Source: Ceratopteris richardii (taxonomy: Eukaryota; Streptophyta; Polypodiopsida; Polypodiales; Pteridaceae). Taken from it: DNA of 64,000 nt. Positions 57,206-64,000 of this stretch are shown here, piece by piece. Position 1 is the stretch's first letter. Each line of letters opens with the position of its first letter. The stretch lies in assembly GCA_020310875.1 (NCBI GenBank), contig CM035406.1, positions 87,109,664-87,173,663 on the forward strand, in the 5' to 3' direction. The position numbers and the translations under genes are program-made. The notes beneath the pieces are model-generated. The model made no database searches. It was given only the letters and a program-made list of their open reading frames with translations, and was not told the DNA's origin.

Positions 57206-59310
57206 TAAACATCTCTCTAAAGGTTGTATTTTGGGCAAAATATAGCATTCCTCCTTCCCAAAAGATGGTTCAGTTTGAGCTGCTGAGGAATTACAACTTA
57301 TTCATAGTGATGTTTATGATCCTATGTAGGCAACTTCATTGGGCACTACCTTTATTTCTTGACTTTTATTGATGAATTCTCTAGGGATGCATGGGTGGAT
57401 CCATTGAAGGAAAAGTCTAAAGTGTTTATGTTCTTTAAAGAATTCTTGGTTATGGTTGAAAATTTGTGAGCACATAAATTGGGAGCCCTCCATTCTTATT
57501 GATGGGGGAATACATGTCTTCTAATTTTAATGCATGTGTGGTTGAGTGTGAGATAAAACATTAGTGTACAATGTTGTATACACCTCAACAAAATGGATTT
57601 CGTGAAAGAAAAAACATGTCCCTAATGGAAATGGCAAGGTGTATGGTCAAAAGCCAGGCTTTACCACAAAGCTTTTGGCTTGAGGCTATCATGTGTGCAA
57701 CATATCTGCCTAATAAGTGTCCCACCAAAGCACTACAATCAATCACTCCACATGCTGGTCATGAGCCATCTATTGCTCATCTATGTGTCTTTGGTTGTAT
57801 AGCATATGCATTAGTGCATTAACAACTAGTAGAAAATTGGATGATAAATCCATGAAATGTATGTTTGTTGCATATAGGTTGGAAAGTAAAGGCGATTATC
57901 TGTATCATTGATTGACTAAATGCATTTTGGTTAGCCGTGATTTTGTTTTCATGGAAGATGAAATTTAGCCCTTAGTTTGATGTACTAAGAAGACATCAAT
58001 TAGCTTGCAAGTTATGGATAAATCTTTGCTTCCTCTTTCTAGAGGTGGATAGTCATGTCTTGGTCGAAATGTGGTAATTTCTCAACCTTTATGGGTTCCA
58101 ATTGATGATCTAGATCGTTCCATTTCTTATGCAAATTTACGTGATGCACTTGTTGATGGGAGGGATGACATAGAAGAGGCTAAATCTATGCCTAAATGGA
58201 TGGTGAAAATTTTGAGAGATAGCAAGTTAGATTCACGTTTGTCATATCATACTTGTTCAAGCTCTCATGGTGCTTCCTTTGCATCAGATTGCTATGAAAT
58301 GGCTGCCTCTATTCTTTGTGATAAGAATGGGCATGTTTCTTTTGATGAAGCACAAAATTTAGAACATTGGATGGATGCTATGCAATTCAAATACAATGCT
58401 ATTATGGAGAATGGTACTTGGTAATTATGTGATTTCCCTCTAGGAAAAAAGGACATTGGAACTAACTGGGTACACAACCTAAAAGATAAACCTAATAGAA
58501 CAATAGATAGGTATAAGGCTAGGCTTGTTGCCAAGCTTTATGCTCAAGAGAGGCATTGATTTTGATTACACCTTTGCTCCCACATGCTGAATTACTAGAG
58601 TTCGTAGCATTTGTGCACTTGCATCTTATCATGGTTGGCATATACATTATTTGGACATTTTGAATGGGGATCTACATGAAGATGTATTTTAAGCCACATG
58701 GTTCTTTTTAGAAAGGGCATGAAAACAAAGTGTGCATGTTGACAAAGGCATTATATGGTTTTGAGAATAGTCCAACTGATAACACCTTATATGTTAAGCA
58801 TGTAGATGATGCACTTCTAATCATTGTTCTATGTGTTGATGATATGCTACTCACTTGTGCTAATGAGAAGCATATTTCTGAATTTAAGGCTGATTTTCAT
58901 GCATCTTTTGAGAAGTTGTATTTGGGGCATTTGCATCATTATTTAGGCATTTACTTTATACAAGTTGATGGAGGAATAGCTTTGTGTCAATAAAATATAT
59001 TGACACATGAGTGCAATATTTTTGCCTTGAAGATTGCAAACGTATTATCACTCCCATGGAAATAGGTCTACAATTGAGTTTACATGATGGAGTAGTTGCA
59101 TTTGATGTTGTTGTCTATTAGTAGGCTATTGGATGCTTGGTTTACGTATGTACAACTTAGCATGATATTCAATTTTTTGTCTCTTAGATGAACATGTTTA
59201 TGCATTGCCCACGTGTGAAGCATTGGTAGGCGGTTAAGCATCTTTCGCTACTTGAGTGGGAGCCCACTACTTTGATTGTGTCCACCAATGGTTTTTGGAA
59301 GAGGCCATAG
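57206..59310 (+). pseudogene. Copia-1 remnant F: integrase, RT, RNase H
   Basis: Continuation of F from KGCILGKI and SSFPKDGSV through a ruined integrase core, TPQQNGFRERKNMSLMEMAR (A-E replaced by R-E), LESKGDYLYH and RT: AIGTNW-like, DRYKARLVAK, LDILNGDLHEDVF, LTKALYG joined to FENSPTDNTLY (19-residue deletion), VLCVDDMLLTC, GHLHHYLGI. Many stops. It passes without a boundary into the gypsy protease region, as in copy 1. Confidence 0.82.
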
Positions 59311-59354
59311 GTTTTGAAAGCCAGGACCTAGCAATTTTAGAAGTTGAGCAATCC

Positions 59355-60579
59355 AATGTCAGTTTTGTTTGCAGCATGGACGTTGTCGATTTGAATGTGA
59401 GGAAGCCAAGGGATATGACCAAAGAAAAGAGGAATCTAAAATCAAATCTCCCATGGCAAATGTTGTAACACTAGAATACCTAGAACCTTCAACTACTGTC
59501 ATCACGAGGTCAGGTCAAGAGTACTAGATAGTACAACAACCCGAGCACTCACGAGCGGAATAGAAGAAACATTTGGTGAAAGCAGTTCAATGGGACAAGG
59601 AGTACCCACTGTATTACATCAACCCAAAACCCATCACTAGGGTTAGCAATAGTAAGGGACGGATAGGTAAAATAACAAGCAAAAGAAGTCTACAAAGAGT
59701 GCAAACTCACGAGGATAGAGACGCAGTATAGGAAAGTGAAATCTCCGGACGCATACCCAAAACAAGAGCAAACAAATCTTCAATTTTGGAATTTTAGAAA
59801 TTAAGTTCAAGTTTCCAGGGCCCCAACATCGGAAAGTCAGACTGAACTCTAGAAGAACAAAAAAACCAGAGTGGTCAAGAACAAGTAGTGTTAGTGGAAG
59901 GTAATTCCTAGCACTTGTTAAGAAAATCACAGATTCAATTATCACTAGGTGCTTTGTTAGAATCAGTCCTGGACTTTAAAGAAAAGTTACTGAATCATTT
60001 GCAAAAGGAACATTATTTGAAACAACTCTAGGAAGGAACTATTGGCATGGTTAAGGAAGTACCGAACAAGGTGGTGGATTATACAATGCCAATTATTACA
60101 GTATGGTATAAAAATGGAGCCATTCCGAAAGTATTGATTGATGGCAGATCCAATATCAATATGGCCTCTACTACTACTTGTAGACAAATGGGCTGGATCA
60201 GCATTGAACCAACTCCATTTTTAGTTCAGATGGTGGATCAATCTACAGTGTAGCCTGTGTGACACATCAAGGATATTTCAATTGTAATTTCCCAAGTTGT
60301 TTTTCCTATTACCTTTGTAGTGGTGGAACTTAAAGGTAAGAACCTTGATTATAATCTACTCTTGGGAAGACCATGGTTGCACAATGATAAAGTGAGGCAG
60401 AATCGGGCCACCAAGATCATCACCTTCCACAAAGGACATGCTAAATTTTTGGTATATTTGGAAGATGAACCGTTCTATCTTCCAAAAAATAAACTCATAC
60501 TCGTAGAGCCACCTCACATGCTCGAAGGACTCAGAAATGATGAGGAGAAATAATTTTTGAAAGCTAATTGAGACTTACT
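59355..60579 (+). pseudogene. Ty3/gypsy knuckle-protease region, chimera copy 2
   Basis: Collinear with 47495-48718. Better preserved: EAKGYDQRKEESKIKSPMA, NVVTLEYLEPSTTVITRSGQ, EVPNKVVDYTMPIITVWYK, IPKVLIDGRSNINMASTTTC, then NLDYNLLLGRPWLHNDKV and ITFHKGHAKFLVYLED. The usual D-G-G or D-T-G site reads D-G-R. It is cut by the LTR of M at 60580, before the RT seen in copy 1. Confidence 0.78.
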
Positions 60580-61586
60580 TGTTGGTGCAAATACCAAGCC
60601 TACACATTTGGCTAGAGTTTATTGAAGCTCCAGGAGAACCATTGCTAGGAAGCTTTTATCTTTTAGCATTTGTAAAAGTCAATTTTTGACTTGGAAGAAT
60701 ATTTGTAACCACCACTAAACTCATGGAGTTTGTTAGTTAGAAAAATCACCACTTTACTTGAGAGAATATCTCCTAGATTGGAGGACCAATTGTAGTGAGA
60801 GCCAATGAAGAATTCAAATTCAAATTTCAAATGTATCATCTATAAAAGATGACCGAAAAAACGCGCGGTTAAGTGGCTTCATTCCCGAGTTCTCCTTGAC
60901 CACATTGTAAGAGACTAAGGCTTACATCATAGCCTATACTACTCACTATAATTAGCCTTTGATTATCATGCCTATGATCTTGTACAACATTGTGTTCTAA
61001 TACAATAGATCAATACTTCTCATCTAATGTCTCTCTGTCATAGTCACTCATAACAATCAACTTTTACTGCTCATATCTCAATCATTTCTTTATCATTTTC
61101 AATGTTCTATAGCTTGTTGGAATCAAACCCAACTTCTCTATATGCTCACAAATTTTGAAGATAATCTATTCAGCCAATTTGGAGAAAAACGTGTCAAAGC
61201 ACTCACTAGTAAAACTCTATAGAGGTCCTAAAAAATCGGGTGTAATGGTTTGATTACTAAATTGATTGCTCTGTGTATAGTGCATCATTTTAAGTGATTC
61301 CACTTGTAATCATTAGCTCATTACGATATAATCCCTACTGTATTGGAAGCACTGAGCATAACAAGCAGCAGGTGTGTGAACAAAAATAGAAGGTTTTCAT
61401 TAATCCTTCAACTTGGAAGTAGTATGTTTTGGTTCAATCATTTCCAAAGTACATAGGAGCTTGTATCGTGTCATTGCAAAGCTAAGAGGGCCTATAACGC
61501 AACTTTGAAGCAGGAAGGGGTTGGTACAAAGCAGGATTTGGTAGTACCTACTCATTTCTCGGAGTGTCCATCCATCTTTCCCAACA
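60580..61586 (+). repeat. 5' LTR of Copia-2 element M
   Basis: 1,007 bp, TGTTGGTGCAAATACC to CTTTCCCAACA, followed by G and the PBS. Flank TTACT (60575-60579) is the expected target duplication; the other end is outside the window. The uninterrupted sequence is present in copy 1 (TTACT at 48714-48718). Confidence 0.9.
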
Positions 61587-61587
61587 G

Positions 61588-61599
61588 TGGTATCAGAGC
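61588..61599 (+). other. primer-binding site of M
   Basis: TGGTATCAGAGC, one base after the LTR. The gag ATG follows 14 bases later. Confidence 0.93.
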
Positions 61600-61613
61600 A
61601 AAGTTAAGGTAAA

Positions 61614-64000
61614 ATGGTAGATGGTTTTTTCCTTCTTTCATTGATAAATTGGATAGGAACAACTATCAAGCATGGTCCTTGAGGATGAAGACATACTTGC
61701 AAGGAAGGAGCCTCTATGGATACATCTCTAGAGATGAGGAGATGCCCATATTCAGAAGCAAAGGACAACCTACAAGAGAGGAGCATGAAAGACTCAATAC
61801 ATGGTGTGTCAAGGATGCATTAGCAAGGTCTTACTTACGTAACTCAATTTTTGATTTTCTTCTTCAACACATTAGGAACTGTAAGACATCCCAAGAGACT
61901 TGGGAAACATTGTCTTCATATTTCTCTTCCAACATAAGGGCTAGGAAGAACCAATTGTGGATTGAGTTTACCACTCAAAGAAAGCAACCCAAGCAAGGCA
62001 TCTTAGAGTATGTGACCAAAGTCAAAGATATAGTTGATCAATTGGCAAGCATAGGAGAAGAAATTGAAGAGGAGCAGATTGTAAGACAAGTAATCAATGG
62101 TATTGAAGCTGAGGAAGAGCTTCATAACTGCCATGGACTTGTACATGGACATGCAGATTCCAGATCTTACCACACTCATGGGGCAACTCTTTACCCATGA
62201 TGCCAAGCTCAATGAGAATGGAGATTCATCAACAGGTAATAGCTCTTCTGCCCTATACACTGATAAAAGTAAGCCCAAAGAGAAAGGGAAGAACAAGAAG
62301 ATTGAGGATGAAGGGGATACCTCCCAAGCAAACTATGCAGGGAGAGGTAGAACCTCAAGAGGAAGGGGCAGAGGAGGTAAGCAAGGTAGGGGGAGATCTT
62401 ATAACTCCTCATGATGTAATATTTGTGGATTGTCAAATCATACTATAGATGAATGTTATAGGAACTTCAAGAATCAGAGAGGTAGAGGATTTCAAAGAGG
62501 TGGATATACACAATCAAGTGGAAGATTCAATCACCACCAAGGATACAATAACAACTACAACAACAACTACAATAGCAACTACCAAGGAGGCTACAAATCA
62601 AGGAAAGATTATAACAACTACGCAGAGGAGAAAGAGGATTCTCGTCTGATTATGAATATGACTTCAAAACCAGGTATAAATGATGATCATCTATTCTACA
62701 TTGACTCAGGCAATGTAGCTCTTCGCTCTGACCTTGAGGAACTAAAGGGTAAGCATCAGGTACAAACAAGTGATGACACCAAGAACTCAGTGATTAAAGT
62801 AGGAAATGTTAAGGCCTCAGATGGAAATAAGAATCTATTGAGCATGGTTCTATATGTACCTACAATTACCAAGAATTTAATGAGTGTTGGACAGATTGTG
62901 GAAAAAGGCTTGTAGGTCAGGTTCAACCAATATGGAGCATTTGTGAAGGATCCCCAACATGGATTCAAGAGAATTGCCAAAGGAGAAAAGGAAGGTAGAT
63001 TATTCTCTTTTGAACTTGAGGACACAAGGAATATTGCACTTTATAGCTACAAAGATCAAACACTATCAGAGCTTAAAATTTGGCATAAGAGAACAGGACA
63101 TGTTGGTGAAAGAACCTTAAAACAAATATGTAGAGATCAATGTGTGCTTGGGATACCTAATGTATCCAAGCAATACACGATCTATAAATGTGGTGCTTGT
63201 CAGTTTGGAAAATCTCATAGGTTACCCTTCTCAAGGAAAGGCTACATGCATGAGGACTACCTAGAGCTTTTCCATACAAATGTATGGGGACCAAGTAAGG
63301 ATCCCTCAATTTCTGGATCAAGGTACTATTTATCTTTCATTGATGTCTTCAGTAGGTGGACTGTCTTCTATTTTATGAAGCACAAAGATGAAGTATTCAG
63401 TTGCTTTAAAAAGTATCTTGCACTTGTTGAGAACCAAACAGGAAGAAATCTAAAGAGACTAAGGTCAGATGGAGGAGGTGAGTACTTCTCAAATGAATTT
63501 GATGCATTCTTGCAGGAGAGAGGAATCAAGAGAGAAATTACAACGAGATATACCCGTGAGCAAAATGGGGTGGCAGAGAGGAGAAATAGATTAGTTGTTG
63601 AAACAACTAGGTCAATGTTAAATGAGAAAAAATTGCCCAATTACTTGTGGGTAGAGAGTGTATCTACTGCCACTTATCTTGTAAACAGGTTGCCATCCAA
63701 ATCTCTTGATGGGATGACCCTATATGAAGCATGGCATGGTAGAAGACCTTCACTTGATCATTGCAGGATCTTTGGATGTGTTGCTTATGTGCATATCCCT
63801 TCTCAAATAAGAGGTAAGCTAGACCCTAAGGCAAAGAAGTGCATCTTCATAGGGTATGACTTGAATAAGAAAGGATACAGGTTCTACAATCCTTCAAACA
63901 AAGGATTCATGATCAGTAGAGATGTTGTCTTTGATGAGAATGACTCTTGGTTTGAAAGTGAATGCAAGAAAGTAAAGCTAACTTATGACTTGGAAGAGGA
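61614..64000 (+). pseudogene. copia gag-pol of M, broken, partial
   Basis: The ATG at 61614 corresponds to G's gag start, but a 1-base T insertion puts it out of frame; Gag reads on from LDRNNYQAWSLRMKTYLQGR. After a second frameshift near 62110 the Gly/Arg-rich tail and knuckle follow (the CxxC half reads CNICG with a TGA before it; second half TIDECYRNF). Protease FYIDSGNVAL lacks the usual C-S-N-H after D-S-G. One TAG at 62913 (GL*VRF), after which the frame is open to the window edge: pre-integrase finger (IWHKRTGHV ... CGACQFGKSH), integrase HTNVWGP (first catalytic Asp is Asn), LRSDGGGEY, NGVAERRNRL, then KKCIFIGYDLNKKGYRFYNP of the linker. Confidence 0.9.

Larger units (their letters stand above)
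60580..64000 (+). mobile_element. Copia-2 element M, 5' part
   Basis: LTR, PBS, gag, protease, integrase and the start of the RT linker; continues past the window edge. Same family as G, but with integrase regions that G has lost. Confidence 0.92.

Overview
The window is nuclear DNA from a land plant, almost certainly one with a large, repeat-rich genome. Plant-type Ty1/copia and Ty3/gypsy retrotransposons fill most of it. Every LTR junction I could read is followed by a primer-binding site (PBS) complementary to plant initiator tRNA-Met (TGGTATCAGAGC or a close variant), and there are tRNA- and 5S-rRNA-derived pieces. I cannot name the species. I see no intact ordinary host gene. The non-retroelement coding remnants are a histone H3/CENH3-like locus (7.2-8.1 kb) and a long decayed multi-exon gene of unknown, possibly transposase-like, kind (8.3-11.0 kb).

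Layout. 1-5.8 kb: two minus-strand members of one copia family (Copia-1, LTR about 230 bp); copy A is inserted in the integrase of copy B. 5.8-11.7 kb: hairpin repeats, the H3-like locus and the decayed unknown gene. 11.7-12.9 kb: 5' end of another copia (N). 13.2-27.5 kb: a nest. A plus-strand copia (L1) was hit in its integrase by Copia-2 element G (LTR 1.06 kb), and G was hit in gag by minus-strand Copia-3 element H. The right-hand part (end of H, 3' half of G, G 3' LTR, continuation of L1) now lies inverted. Both 5-bp target-site duplications can still be recognised across the inversion. 27.5-31.8 kb: minus-strand gypsy remnants. 31.8-34.2 kb: no recognisable gene. 34.2-35.3 kb: a satellite-like block of GTATC-type repeats. 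35.5-36.8 kb: a plus-strand gypsy gag. 37.7-42.8 kb: a minus-strand gypsy (P) with an extra ORF downstream of integrase. 42.9-46.1 kb: L2 (relative of L1) and the 5' end of gypsy K, whose leader is a patchwork of short tandem repeats. 46.2-46.5 kb: a 37-bp minisatellite. 46.5-50.5 kb: a copia/gypsy/copia chimera. 51.3-60.6 kb: older Copia-1 remnants D and F around a complete Copia-1 element E with perfect target-site duplications, followed by a second copy of the copia/gypsy chimera. 60.6-64 kb: Copia-2 element M, running off the end.

How the parts relate. These are layers of transposon insertion and decay, not cooperating host genes. Element E is probably the youngest: its gag-pol is one 1,402-codon frame with three stops, and its two LTRs differ by four substitutions and one indel in my hand alignment. 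Nearly all other coding regions carry stops, frameshifts, internal deletions or lost catalytic residues.
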